Assembly: GCF_000250655.1 (NCBI RefSeq)
Contig: NC_016935.1
Span: forward strand, 1,754,001 to 1,818,000
Reading direction: 5' to 3'
Origin: Paenibacillus mucilaginosus 3016
Lineage (GTDB): Bacteria; Bacillota; Bacilli; Paenibacillales; NBRC-103111
DNA length: 64,000 nt
Under the pieces are notes generated by a model that did no database searches, had not been told where the DNA came from, and saw only the letters and a list, made by a program, of their open reading frames with translations. Made by a program: the position numbers and the translations under genes. Shown piece by piece: positions 26,092-34,734 of the stretch. Numbering within the stretch: position 1 is the stretch's first letter; every line of letters begins with the position of its first letter.

Positions 26092-26589
26092 AGACAGGGG
26101 ATCATCGGTGTGACCGCCGGCAAGTGATACGTTGGCCGGGAGATGCCGGCGGGGCTGCAGAGGACGTTCGGGTCCATCGATGAACGAGGCGCTGCTTGCA
26201 GGATTCGATAGACTGGTTATGACCTCTTTGGATGAAGGGCTCCGAAGGGGTCTTGTTTTGTTTGCGGAGCTCAGGAGATACCGGGTTCCAAGAAGCGGGA
26301 CCGACGGGCTGGCTGGCCTGCGGTCAAGGGGCTCGGGCAGCCGGGGGCCAGCCTGTCGGGGGCGGAAATCCCTCCACATGGGGAAGGGCTGGAGCCGGCA
26401 TACCGCACTGAACGCAGCCGGGACCTCTCCCGGTAAGGGAGCAAGCAGGTTCAGAGAGCTGGGTAACGGCGTTCCCCCGCAGGTGTGCGTCTTGGGGTTA
26501 AGCCATCCGATGGAGGAGGGGAAGCAGCTCTCTGCTCGGAATCCGCCCGGCTAATGGTATATGCGCATTGTGCGTATCCATGCACCCGT
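26092..26589. other. Degenerate region without recognisable gene
   Basis: About 500 bases after the pullulanase remnant. No frame matches the missing part of pullulanase or another family I know. Probably decayed DNA. Confidence 0.45.
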
Positions 26590-27198
26590 TCAGCCTTCAT
26601 AATCGGCAGCTTGTACCGCACCGAGCCGGTACAAGAGCATAAGCTGCTCTGCCATATACTCCGGCGGATGGGGTGTTTCCTGGTGAAGCCAGTGGATGAT
26701 AACGCCAAGCTGGGCGGATGTGACGTAGCTGAGGTAGATGTCAGGATCGACGAGAGGGCGGGCCCCCTTGAGCTCCAGCACTCGGTGATGACCGTGCCGG
26801 ATCAGCCGGCACATGACGTCCCTGAGGTTCTCCGAGAAGCCGGGGTATCCGCCCGGTCCCAGCATGATCCGGTAAAATTCCGCATGCTTGCCGATCTTCT
26901 CGAACATATGCGTGAAGATGGGCAGCAGCCTGTCGAAGTCGACCTCGCTGCCCGAACCCGCCCAGCGGTGTTCCTCCACGGTTCCCCATTCGCTGAGCAC
27001 CTCGGAGACGGCCTGCTCGATGAGATCCTGTTTATCCCGGTAATGGGCATAAAAGGTGGCCCGGTTAATATCCGCCCGCTCCGTGATTCCGCCGACGGTC
27101 ACGGCATGCAGTCCCTGCTCCCTGGTAAGGGAGAGGAGGGCGTCCAGGATGGCCCGGCGGGTTTTGCGGACTCTGCGGTCTTCTTTAATGGGGTTCAT
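26590..27198 (-). CDS. TetR/AcrR family transcriptional regulator
   Basis: 202 residues. N-terminal helix-turn-helix: RRAILDALLSLTREQG, AVTVGGITERADINRATFYAHYRDKQDL, the standard TetR DNA-binding pattern. The C-terminal ligand domain contains FYRIMLGPGGYPGFSENL and VIIHWLHQETPHPPEYMAEQL, like Firmicute regulators with the TetR_C_7/C_8 domain. It is divergent from the flavin monooxygenase, with 255 bases between starts, and probably represses that gene. Confidence 0.88.
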   Translation of the reverse strand: MNPIKEDRRVRKTRRAILDALLSLTREQGLHAVTVGGITERADINRATFYAHYRDKQDLIEQAVSEVLSEWGTVEEHRWAGSGSEVDFDRLLPIFTHMFEKIGKHAEFYRIMLGPGGYPGFSENLRDVMCRLIRHGHHRVLELKGARPLVDPDIYLSYVTSAQLGVIIHWLHQETPHPPEYMAEQLMLLYRLGAVQAADYEG

Positions 27199-27340
27199 GG
27201 GTGGATCCTTGTTCCTCCTTCACGCTGCCGGATACCGGTCCGTGGGGCTGCCTGTTTTCGGTCTGTTCCTGATGCCTTCACGATATCCGACATTTTTGAA
27301 TTCCTTGTTGTTTAGCTGACAGGTCCCACTCTATTGATGG

Positions 27341-27368
27341 TTGATTCTTCCAGTAGTAGGGGTATAAT
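27341..27368 (+). promoter_or_regulatory. SigA-type promoter for flavin monooxygenase
   Basis: TTGATT (27341-27346), 16 bases, TATAAT (27363-27368). It lies 85 bases before the start codon. A TetR operator was looked for but no clear palindrome was found. Confidence 0.65.
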
Positions 27369-27453
27369 GGGTTTTGCCATCAGCCATCTTGTATTTTAAC
27401 ATACATCTTGTTGCTTTTTGGGGGATGGGATTTGATTACGGGGAGGAATGATT

Positions 27454-28665
27454 ATGTCCAAGCTCAAAATCCTGATCGCCGGCGGAGGTCTCGGGGGCTT
27501 ATGTCTGGCCCAGGGGCTGACCAAGGCCGGGGTGGATTGTGAGGTTTATGAAATGGACCCGGGCGTCCTTCAGGCGGGCTACCGTCTGCATATGAACGGA
27601 GATGGAGGCGGCGCGCTGCGGGCCTGCCTGCCGGAGCCCCTGTATGAGCTGTACATGCAGACGTCGCGCACCAATCCGCGCCGGGAGCTGGCGGTGATGA
27701 TCGACAGCCGGGGAGTGGAAAAGGCCGTCCGGCCGCACATCGGACCGCCGAACGATCCGGTACGGCCGCATACGGCCGTCAACCGCAGGACGCTCCGCCA
27801 GATTCTGCTCAGCGGCCTGGAGGACCGGGTGCACTTCGGCGTGGAAGCGCTTCGCTTCGAACAGGACAGGAAGGGTGTCCGTCTTCATCTCGCGGACGGC
27901 AGAGTGGCGGAGGGCGATCTCCTCGTGGGAGCCGACGGCATCAATTCGATCGTGCGGCGGGGGCTTATGCCGGAGGCCGAGCCGGTGGATACGGGCATGC
28001 GGATGATCTATGCCAAGTCTCCGCTGACGCCGGAGATCGCGGCCTCGCTGCCCGAGGTGCTCTTCGACGGCTTCATCGGGGCAACCGATGCGTCCGGCGC
28101 CTTCGCGGGAATCGGCGCCTTCATTCCCCGCAGGCCCATCGCGGAGGCGGCGGCCGAGCTGGCTCCGGGCAGCGTCATCGATCCGGTGGAGCCGTACATG
28201 ATGATTGCGCTGAGCCGGGGCTTCGCCCCGCTGCCGTTATCGGACCGCGAGCTCCGGGAGGCATCCCGGGAACGGCTGTATGCGATGATGCTGGGCCTGA
28301 CCGAGGACTGGGCTCCCGCACTCCGGGGACTGTTCGAGCGCATCCGGGTGTCTTCGATCTTCCCGCAGTCGGTCCGCGTGCTGAAGCCGCAGGAGCCTTG
28401 GCGGGCGGGGCGGGCCACGCTGCTTGGGGATGCCATCCACGCTATGCCGCCGACCTTCGGTGCCGGAGCGAATCTGGCCTTGAAGGATGGGGCGGAGCTC
28501 GCGGCGAGGCTCATTCGTGCAGAGGCGGGGGAGCTCACCCTGACGGAGGCCGTCGCGGACTATGAAGAAGCGATGCGCGGGTATGCCTACCCGATCCTCG
28601 AAATGTCGGTCAATCCGAGCTACAAGACCGATTTCTCGAAGGGACCCGGGGGCCGGGCGGTGTAA
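27454..28665 (+). CDS. FAD-dependent monooxygenase (aromatic hydroxylase/TetX-like superfamily)
   Basis: 403 residues. Rossmann motif KILIAGGGLGGLCLAQGL binds FAD; LLVGADGINSIVRR is the DG motif and TLLGDAIHAMPPTFGAGANL the GD motif, together diagnostic of the FAD_binding_3 flavoprotein monooxygenases. These hydroxylate aromatic or polyketide compounds with NAD(P)H and oxygen. The ATG at 27454 is preferred to that at 27448, because GGGAGGA (27440-27446) is seven bases from it. Divergent from a TetR gene and followed by a terminator. Substrate unknown; a drug-modifying role is possible given the pump nearby. Confidence 0.87.
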   Translation: MSKLKILIAGGGLGGLCLAQGLTKAGVDCEVYEMDPGVLQAGYRLHMNGDGGGALRACLPEPLYELYMQTSRTNPRRELAVMIDSRGVEKAVRPHIGPPNDPVRPHTAVNRRTLRQILLSGLEDRVHFGVEALRFEQDRKGVRLHLADGRVAEGDLLVGADGINSIVRRGLMPEAEPVDTGMRMIYAKSPLTPEIAASLPEVLFDGFIGATDASGAFAGIGAFIPRRPIAEAAAELAPGSVIDPVEPYMMIALSRGFAPLPLSDRELREASRERLYAMMLGLTEDWAPALRGLFERIRVSSIFPQSVRVLKPQEPWRAGRATLLGDAIHAMPPTFGAGANLALKDGAELAARLIRAEAGELTLTEAVADYEEAMRGYAYPILEMSVNPSYKTDFSKGPGGRAV

Positions 28666-28721
28666 CGACGCCTGCTGTCTGGTCCTTGCCAAGGCATCCG
28701 GTGCTCATAAAAACAAAACCA

Positions 28722-28758
28722 AAAGCCTCCTGTCCAAACGTCGGACAGGAGGCTTCTT
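28722..28758. terminator. Bidirectional terminator
   Basis: AAGCCTCCTGTCC (28723-28735) pairs perfectly with GGACAGGAGGCTT (28743-28755), between the convergent monooxygenase and MFS genes. Confidence 0.92.
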
Positions 28759-28811
28759 CTATTCGTATAGATGCTGCTTCGCAGTGGGAGGCATGTATGG
28801 GCGGGTTCAGC

Positions 28812-30192
28812 TTAACCCAGCGATTCGCCGCGGCGGCGGGCTGCCCGTTCGCCGAAGAAGACGTAGAACAGCAGCGTATTGACCAAGACCAGTACGGAGA
28901 GCACGAGGAAAATATTGCTGTATACCCCTCCGTCCGACACGATAAGAAGCGGGTTCAGGGCATGCGGGACGCTCGCTCTGCCGGCATCGAGCACCTTGCC
29001 GATGACGGAGGTGGCGATGGCGCCGGCGATGAAGTTCACCATCATGAACAGGCCCATGCCGACGCCGGTCTGTTCTCTGGCCAGCGTGCGGGAGACGGTG
29101 TTCGAGAGGCCGATCTGCATGAACATTTGGCCGATGTTCCCGAAGATCAGGAAGATCCACAGCACCCACGGGCCGATCCCCGCCGTCATCGACAGGAGGA
29201 AGAACGAGAGGAACTGGGCGGCGATGGCCAGGAAGATCAGATAGACGTTGCCCTTCTGGTCGGCGAGCCGCCCGCCCGTCTTGCCGAGCATGGAGGCGAT
29301 GATCGCTCCCGGGAACATCACGAAGCCGATCACGGCCGGATCCAGCCCGTTCAGCTGCGTAAGCATCTGCGGCGTCAGGAACGGGATGCCGAACGAGAGG
29401 CCGCTGGCAATAAAGGAGACGATCAGTCCCGCGGCATACTTGCGGTTGTTCAGCAGCGCCGGCTGAATGAACGGATTCGCGCTGCGGCGGATGCGGACCA
29501 GGAACAGGGCGAAGAAGATGGCCGCGACGCCGAGGTAGATCCAGGCCGAGTTTGTAATCGACAGGAGCAGGAAAGCGATCGTCAAGGCGAGCAGTCCACC
29601 GCCGAGAAGGTCGGTCCGGCCGGATTCGCCCCGGTTGTCGTCGAGATACTTGCGGTAGAACGGCAGGGTCAGCAGCGACAGGACCGACAGGAAGAACAGA
29701 TAACGCCAGGACAGCGTGCTGGTGACAAAGCCTGCGATGATCGGGCCGATGGCCGTACCGAGTGCGAGGCCGGCCGAAGTCGTGCCGAGGGCACGGCCCC
29801 GGGTTTCCGGCGGGAAGTACCTTACGGGAATGATCATGGCTGCGGCCGGGATGACGGAGGCGCCTACCGACTGCAGTACGCGCGCGAGAATGATCATCCA
29901 GTATTCCGTGGCGACGAAGCCCGAGGATGGAGCCGAACGCAAAGAACGAGAGTCCGATGGTCAGCAGATCCTTGAGCCGGTATTTGTCGGCCAGCTTGCC
30001 GTAGGTAACCGAGCCGATGGCATAGACGATAATATAAGCGGTGACCACCCAGGACACCTGGGAGGCCGTGAGCTGGAACTCCTTGCTCAGCGTCGGCAGC
30101 GCCACGTTGAACATGGTTGCGTTCATGACCGAGAGCACGAGCGTGAAGGCCAGCACCTTGATCAGTTTTTCTCCGGCTTGCGATGGATTCAT
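28812..30192 (-). pseudogene. MFS drug efflux pump (DHA2/TetL-like), frameshifted
   Basis: The first part, from ATG 30192, encodes MNPSQAGEKLIKVLAFTLVL to FFAFGSILG, including motif A-like YGKLADKYRLKDLL. Near 29925 the frame is lost by one extra base (CTC GGG C TTC) and continues in another frame from SSGFVATEYWMIILARVLQS to the end. The combined product would be about 459 residues with about 14 helices, resembling TetL-type pumps (FGSILGFV, IILARVLQSVGASVIPA, RYFPPETRGRALG). Exports drugs using proton motive force if functional. Start overlaps the MarR stop (ATGA). A sequencing error could also explain the shift. Confidence 0.82.
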
Positions 30193-30647
30193 AGTTCCTC
30201 CTTCATCTGCTTCATATTGGCAGTGATGCGTTCGAGCACGCTTCGGAATACGGCGTACTCCTCGGGAGACACCCCGGCAATGGCATCGGCGTTGTTGGCC
30301 AGTGCCTCGACAATCAGCTTCTGCTGCAGCTCCGCCCCTTTGGGGGTCAGGTGGATGCGGTTCTTGCGCCGGTCTTCGGGATGGGATACCCGGACCACAA
30401 GGTTCTTCTTGATCATGTTGTCGACGAGACGGGACACGCTGGGCTGGTCCTTGCGGGTCAGGGCCGACAGCTGTGCCTGTGTTAATCCGTCCTGGTTCCA
30501 CAGCTGTGCGAGCAGGGGCCACTGTTCGATGGTCACATCGTACTGCCGCTCGCGGAAGCGGGCACCCAGCCGGCAGCTCATCAGTCGGTACGCGTTCCCG
30601 AGGAGATAGCCGAGGGAGTCGGAAAGCTGGTATTCCTTGTTGTCCAT
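30189..30647 (-). CDS. MarR family transcriptional regulator
   Basis: 152 residues with a winged helix: YDVTIEQWPLLAQLWNQDGL, TQAQLSALTRKDQPSVSRLVDNMIKKNLVVR and the wing SHPEDRRKNRIHLTPKGAEL. MarR proteins usually repress their own gene and a neighbouring pump. It overlaps the MFS gene by 4 bases (ATGA), so they are translated from one message. A palindrome overlaps the likely -10 region at 30682-30697. Confidence 0.92.
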   Translation of the reverse strand: MDNKEYQLSDSLGYLLGNAYRLMSCRLGARFRERQYDVTIEQWPLLAQLWNQDGLTQAQLSALTRKDQPSVSRLVDNMIKKNLVVRVSHPEDRRKNRIHLTPKGAELQQKLIVEALANNADAIAGVSPEEYAVFRSVLERITANMKQMKEEL

Positions 30648-30681
30648 GATGACCTCCAGGCTTCAAACGTTGGTTTAGTTT

Positions 30682-30697
30682 ACTATACAATCATTGT
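30682..30697 (-). promoter_or_regulatory. Candidate -10 and MarR operator
   Basis: On the minus strand ACAATGATTGT (30697-30687) is a perfect inverted repeat around one base and abuts TATAGT (30687-30682), a likely -10 hexamer 35 bases before the MarR start codon. Typical position for autorepression. Confidence 0.45.
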
Positions 30698-31348
30698 TTG
30701 AACAAGTAAAAAGTTGATGAAGAAAACGGGCCGCAAGCCCCGGTGAATCAGCGGGGTTCTTCCGGAGGGGCAGCGGGGTGAGCCTGAGTCGGCGAAGTAG
30801 AATATACGCCCGCTTTCTGGAAGCCATGCATGGTCATTATGTGTCACAGGCCAACCCTTCAATCCGGCGTTATTACAGGAAGCGGGAGGAGCGGCCCGGA
30901 TTTGCGGTCATCGTGCTTCGGGCAGCTCCAGGGCGTACGGCGGCAGCAAACGCCAGCGCCCTTGTCAGCCCATGCAAAAACCTCCAATCCCGCGGAATCA
31001 CGGAATTAGAGGTCTTAGGGCGCTGCGGGCCGGCAGCGGGCGGATGACAGGACACGGCCTCACGCCGGTTGTGTCTCGAAGGGCAGCAGCGCTGCTCCTT
31101 CCAAGACTTGGCCGTTCAGCACTGCTGTCGGCAGCACGTCGGCTCACGCCAGCCTTAAGCGCATGCTTCATGCGCTTTGGGCTGGCCGGTCGTACGCCGC
31201 CTGCTGCAGGCCTCCCGAACAGCGGCTCACGCGGGTGCGGCCTCCGCTTACGCCCGGCACGGTATGCCGGACGACGCATACTGCTGCACCTTGACGCGCC
31301 GCCGATCGGGGAGGGGGCCGGCCCTGCGCCTTACGCAGCTCGGCCGGC
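30698..31348. other. Long intergenic region, no intact gene
   Basis: 650 bases with no convincing gene. A weak terminator-like hairpin lies at 30980-31013. Just beyond, on the minus strand (about 31140-31062), a 26-codon open stretch reads like the tail of a protein (LPTAVLNGQVLEGAALLPFE), possibly a remnant. Confidence 0.4.
30976..31014 (-). terminator. Possible terminator for the DeoR-HAD operon
   Basis: ACCTC, AAT and CCG segments pair with CGG, ATT and GAGGT; a T-run follows on the minus strand. It is 330 bases from the end of the HAD gene. Confidence 0.5.
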
Positions 31349-32176
31349 TCACACCGACGAGGCGGCGTCCGGGTGCTGGGCCCCGGCGGCGTTGTACGCC
31401 CGCACCCACTTCAGGGCGTCGGCGACGAAAGGGACGGTGCGCGCGGCTTTGGCCTGCACGTCCGGGTGGGCGGAGCCCATGGCGAAGCTGTGCGGCGTGG
31501 CCGCAAACATCGGCAGGTCGTTGAACGAATCGCCGAAGCAGACCGCCTCTTCCTGGGTCAGCCCCAGCACAGCGAGGAGCGCCTTCAGGCCCGTACCCTT
31601 GGATGTGGTCCGGGGCATAACGTCCAGACAGTCGATATCGGAGATATAGGCGTCGACGATCTCTCCATACCGGGCCAGCAGCTTTTCCTGAAGCCTTTTC
31701 AGCTCCGCGAGCTCCCCCATATAAGACAGCTTGCCGCAGACGAGCTCGTCTCCGAGCTTCTCGAGCAGATCCGGCATCTCAACCAGCGGGGCCATCAGCC
31801 GCGGCTTCAAGGCCTCGGCCGCTTCGCTCCATTCTTGGACGACGTAGCTCTCCGGCGCCGCAAGCACCGTGAGCAGCGAGGTGCCGGCCGCCGCTCCCGC
31901 CAGCTCCTTGATCAGGCCGGTGTCGAAAGCGCTGCTCTGTACAAGCTGCCCGTCCTGCGTATGCACGTAAGCGCCGTTCTGGGAGATGCTGTGTGTGCGC
32001 ATCCCGAAGATCTCCATTACGGCCTGGATCTCGGGATGCATGCGCCCGGAAGCGAAGGCAACGGCAATGCCGGCTGCGGCCGCTTCTTTCAGTGCGTCGA
32101 TGTCCTCCGTGCGGGCCTGGCGTTCTTCGTGAAGCAGCATCGTTCCGTCGAGGTCGCTGACAATGAGTTTGATCAT
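31349..32176 (-). CDS. Cof-type HAD phosphatase
   Basis: 275 residues. Motif I LIVSDLDGTMLLHEE at the N-terminus, motif II FASGRMHPE, and C-terminal SKGTGLKALLAVLGLTQEEA plus VCFGDSFNDLPMFAAT (motifs III and IV) identify a Cof-type (subclass IIB) sugar-phosphate phosphatase with its cap domain between. Overlaps the DeoR stop by 4 bases (ATGA), so the regulator may control its own phosphatase. Substrate likely a phosphorylated sugar. Confidence 0.9.
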   Translation of the reverse strand: MIKLIVSDLDGTMLLHEERQARTEDIDALKEAAAAGIAVAFASGRMHPEIQAVMEIFGMRTHSISQNGAYVHTQDGQLVQSSAFDTGLIKELAGAAAGTSLLTVLAAPESYVVQEWSEAAEALKPRLMAPLVEMPDLLEKLGDELVCGKLSYMGELAELKRLQEKLLARYGEIVDAYISDIDCLDVMPRTTSKGTGLKALLAVLGLTQEEAVCFGDSFNDLPMFAATPHSFAMGSAHPDVQAKAARTVPFVADALKWVRAYNAAGAQHPDAASSV

Positions 32177-32949
32177 GATTCCTTCTCTCCTTCACTCGTG
32201 ATAATAATATGAATGTCATGCTCGAGCAGGGCCTGCTTCATCGGGGCCTCCGGCTCGCGGTCGGTAATCAGGATATCGATGGCTTCGAGTCCGGCGAGCC
32301 GGAAAAACTGCCGCTGCCCGAATTTGGTATGGTCGGCGAGTACGATAATCTGGTCGGCTCTGCGCATCATTTCCTTCATCACATAGCCTTCTTCTTCGTA
32401 AGGGTTCGTCAGTCCGCTCTCCGTAATGCCGGAGGTGCCGATGAGCAGCTTGTCGACCTGGTAGTCGCGGAGCATCTCGAGCGTCCTGGCGCCGTAGATG
32501 AACCGGTGACGGGGATGCACGACCCCGCCGAGCAGATGCACGGTCGTGCTCGGACGGTGGGAGAGGACGCCGGCAATATCGAATGAATTCGTAACGATCA
32601 CATGATCCGCCGTGGTCAGGTGGTTGGCGGCCTGAAGCACCGTCGTGGAGGAGTCCATGAAGAGGTAATCCCCATTCTGGAGAAGGGAGGCGGCGGCCCG
32701 CCCGATGTCTTCCTTGACGGCCTTCTCCGCCTCCAGCCGGTCATCGAACCGGGGAACGTCCTTGTTCAGCGAGGGGAGAATCGCTCCTCCGCGTGTGCGC
32801 AGGATATGTCCCTGCTCTTCCAGCTTGACGATATCGCGCCGCGCCGTGTCGCGTGAGACCTGGAACAGCTCGCAGATCTCTTCCACCGAAATGCGGTGAT
32901 GGTGCCGCATGTGCTGCAGAATGGCCAGCAGTCGTTCTTCCTGGTACAT
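32173..32949 (-). CDS. DeoR/GlpR family transcriptional regulator
   Basis: 258 residues. N-terminal helix-turn-helix ERLLAILQHMRHHHRISVEE, ICELFQVSRDTARRDIVKLEEQG, followed by RTRGGAIL typical of DeoR proteins. The C-terminal sensor domain (VTNSFDIAGVLSH, HLLGGVVHPRHRFIYG, KLLIGTSGIT) binds phosphorylated sugars. The ATG at 32949 has GAAAGGAG five bases before it; a frame open to 33015 lies over the promoter. First gene of a two-gene operon. Confidence 0.92.
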   Translation of the reverse strand: MYQEERLLAILQHMRHHHRISVEEICELFQVSRDTARRDIVKLEEQGHILRTRGGAILPSLNKDVPRFDDRLEAEKAVKEDIGRAAASLLQNGDYLFMDSSTTVLQAANHLTTADHVIVTNSFDIAGVLSHRPSTTVHLLGGVVHPRHRFIYGARTLEMLRDYQVDKLLIGTSGITESGLTNPYEEEGYVMKEMMRRADQIIVLADHTKFGQRQFFRLAGLEAIDILITDREPEAPMKQALLEHDIHIIITSEGEKES

Positions 32950-32985
32950 AAGGACTCCTTTCGCAGCTTGCTGATTCATGCCTTT

Positions 32986-33019
32986 ATTATACGCATAATC
33001 ACTTACTTGTTGCAAGTAA
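32986..33019 (-). promoter_or_regulatory. Promoter and DeoR operator candidate
   Basis: Minus strand TTGCAA (33015-33010), 18 bases, TATAAT (32991-32986). The -35 is embedded in a perfect inverted repeat TTACTTG-TTG-CAAGTAA (33003-33019), with more AAGTA half-sites up to about 33037. This suggests autorepression by the DeoR protein. Confidence 0.65.
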
Positions 33020-33037
33020 TTTAAGTAATATTAAGTA

Positions 33038-33588
33038 TTTGTAAGGATTGTTAAGGCGATTTACCCGAGAAAAAGGCTTATCATAAGCAGATATCCGGGG
33101 CGGCTAAGGGGCGGAAGGAAGGTTCCATTCGATTCTTCGCTGTACGGGAATCACTTCCGACATACCGGCGCGCTGTGCGTCAGAGGACACAGCATCAGCG
33201 GATCACGGAGCAGCGAATTTTTATGGACCGCCCCGTCCGTACGGCGCTTTGTCTCATTCAGACCTTCCTGATCCAAGCTGCTTTTGGCTCTGAGAGTAGC
33301 GTCGTTGTTCGACATACCTTTTCGGGGGCATCTTAGCAGCGTCAACAGGCTGGTTGGTACCGGTCCATCGCAGTCATTTTTTATCCGGCGTCCAATGTTG
33401 TTCAAGCATCCTCGGATCTTGCTCCATCCGGTCTCCTCGGACTCTGCGCGGGACGGGCATCCCGAATATAACGGGCCTGCGCAGACTTGCGTCAGCTGCC
33501 CGATCAAGCTTGACAGCTCTGTGCTATTCGCCGCGGGGATCGCATATGCATAAGTGTGTACAAGATTGGGTGTGGAAGGAGACAAAAG
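33038..33588. other. Intergenic region, no recognised gene
   Basis: About 550 bases. Reading frames on either strand look accidental and lack ribosome sites. No repeat or RNA was recognised. Confidence 0.4.
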
Positions 33589-33870
33589 ATGGGAAAAGGA
33601 ACGCGAAGCGTCATTTACCTCGGGCTGTCGCTCGGTATGCTGCTGTTTGCGGTGCCAAGGCTTGATCTTGCCGGAGGGTGGTCGCTGCCGGCCGTATTCG
33701 GCGTGGTATGGTGTGCGTTTGCGCTGCTGCTGGTCGCCGCGCATCTGCACGAGCTGCTGGGGGTAGAGGAGGAGACGAAGCGAGAGCTGCTCAAGGTGAA
33801 GCGGATGAAGCGCTGGCAGCTCGAACAGGCGGTGCGCGGACGCCGCAAGATGCTCCAGGTCAGAAAGTAA
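33589..33870 (+). CDS. Small membrane protein with basic C-terminus
   Basis: 93 residues. Two hydrophobic helices (SVIYLGLSLGMLLFAVPRL and LPAVFGVVWCAFALLLVAAH) are followed by a highly charged helical tail (EEETKRELLKVKRMKRWQLE to the end), likely in the cytoplasm. I do not recognise the family. GGAAGGAG upstream supports the ATG at 33589. A strong terminator follows. Confidence 0.7.
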   Translation: MGKGTRSVIYLGLSLGMLLFAVPRLDLAGGWSLPAVFGVVWCAFALLLVAAHLHELLGVEEETKRELLKVKRMKRWQLEQAVRGRRKMLQVRK

Positions 33871-33900
33871 TGGTCAAAAAGTAAGGCTGCCGGCCGCGCC

Positions 33901-33949
33901 AAAAAAGCCCGCCCGTCCTTCGAGATGAAAGGACGCGGCGGGCTTTTTA
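33901..33949. terminator. Bidirectional terminator
   Basis: AAAAAGCCCGCC and CGTCCTT pair with AAAGGACG and GGCGGGCTTTTT. Serves the plus-strand small membrane gene. Confidence 0.92.
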
Positions 33950-34060
33950 GTAAATATCAGAAGGTCTTGCGCATCGGCTCGTTTCTGTTATCCGATATTT
34001 GGACGGCATAGGCGTTTATCGGGTCCGGAGCCGCCGGAAAATGCCGGCGGGGACCCTCTG

Positions 34061-34387
34061 CTACAGGAGCAGGGAGATGGCGAGCAGGTCGAACAGCGCC
34101 AGAGGGAGAATCACATTGTTATAGTACGGATTGTAGGGAGGGTAGCCGTACGGTCCCGGAATGAATGCCCGGCTGTGTCCCGGCGGCAGCTGCAGATAGA
34201 TGTGATAAGCGTCGATGTGGACGATAATCCCTTCGTGGTGCTGACCGTGGGTCGTGTGCACCCGTACGGGCTTGTGCAGGTGTTCCGTGCAGACGTTGAG
34301 GATGCGCTCGCGGTATTTGTTCAGCGTGTCGATGAACGATGAGTCGGCTTCATAGATGGCCTGGGGTTCCCGGGCATCTGTGGACAT
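34061..34387 (-). CDS. Conserved hypothetical, coat-like small protein
   Basis: 108 residues. A helical start (DSSFIDTLNKYRERILNV) is followed by PVRVHTTHGQHHEGIIVHID and AYHIYLQLPP, reminiscent of a small beta-barrel (Sm-like) sequence, then a Pro/Tyr/Gly stretch (GPYGYPPYNPYYNN) and a hydrophobic end. Similar small Tyr/Pro-rich proteins occur in spore coats. AGGAGG upstream supports the ATG at 34387. Family not firmly recognised. Confidence 0.65.
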   Translation of the reverse strand: MSTDAREPQAIYEADSSFIDTLNKYRERILNVCTEHLHKPVRVHTTHGQHHEGIIVHIDAYHIYLQLPPGHSRAFIPGPYGYPPYNPYYNNVILPLALFDLLAISLLL

Positions 34388-34639
34388 AGGGAAGACACCT
34401 CCTGGGTATGTAAAAGCTGTTACCATCCTATGCGGGTGGGGGAGCTTTCTTGTACTTTTTTTCCGGAGAGCCCGCAGCAGGCTCCCGACCCGGAGTCTTC
34501 CGGGCCTCTTCGGATTGAGGCGACAGGCGCTGTACAAGTCCATCATCTGGCCGGGGAGACCGGCCTTGTGACCAAGCCTGAGGCGGGAGGGAGTGACGTA
34601 CGGTCACTGTAGGGTCTCCTGCGATGGGTTTGGAAGGTG
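34388..34639. other. Intergenic region between the coat-like gene and ytoI
   Basis: Divergent genes. No small gene or known RNA motif was recognised. Confidence 0.4.
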
Positions 34640-34690
34640 AAACAGGATGCGGTCCGCTGGGGTTCGAAAGTGCCGTCCTGTTTTTTTTTA
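34640..34690 (+). terminator. Hairpin with T-run just upstream of the ytoI promoter
   Basis: AAACAGGA and CGG pair with CCG and TCCTGTTT, followed by ten Ts. No gene reads into it closely, so it may insulate ytoI or end an unseen transcript. Confidence 0.7.
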
Positions 34691-34700
34691 AGAGATGTGC

Positions 34701-34727
34701 TATAATGGAGTAATACAGAACTATTAC
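34701..34727 (+). promoter_or_regulatory. ytoI -10 element and palindromic operator
   Basis: TATAAT (34701-34706) is followed by the perfect inverted repeat GTAATA-CAGAAC-TATTAC (34710-34727) over the probable transcription start. Because YtoI itself has an N-terminal helix-turn-helix, autoregulation is plausible. Confidence 0.5.
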
Positions 34728-34734
34728 AGTAAAG

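Noticed and set aside
31062..31140. 26-codon minus-strand stretch LPTAVLNGQVLEGAALLPFE
   Set aside because: Looks protein-like but too short, with a stop just before it; noted only as a possible remnant.
33151..33750. Minus-strand frame of about 200 codons
   Set aside because: No ribosome site, overlaps a better-supported plus-strand gene, and composition is unlike a protein.
34437..34690. Riboswitch or attenuator upstream of ytoI
   Set aside because: There is a terminator hairpin, but the likely ytoI promoter lies after it and I recognise no aptamer.
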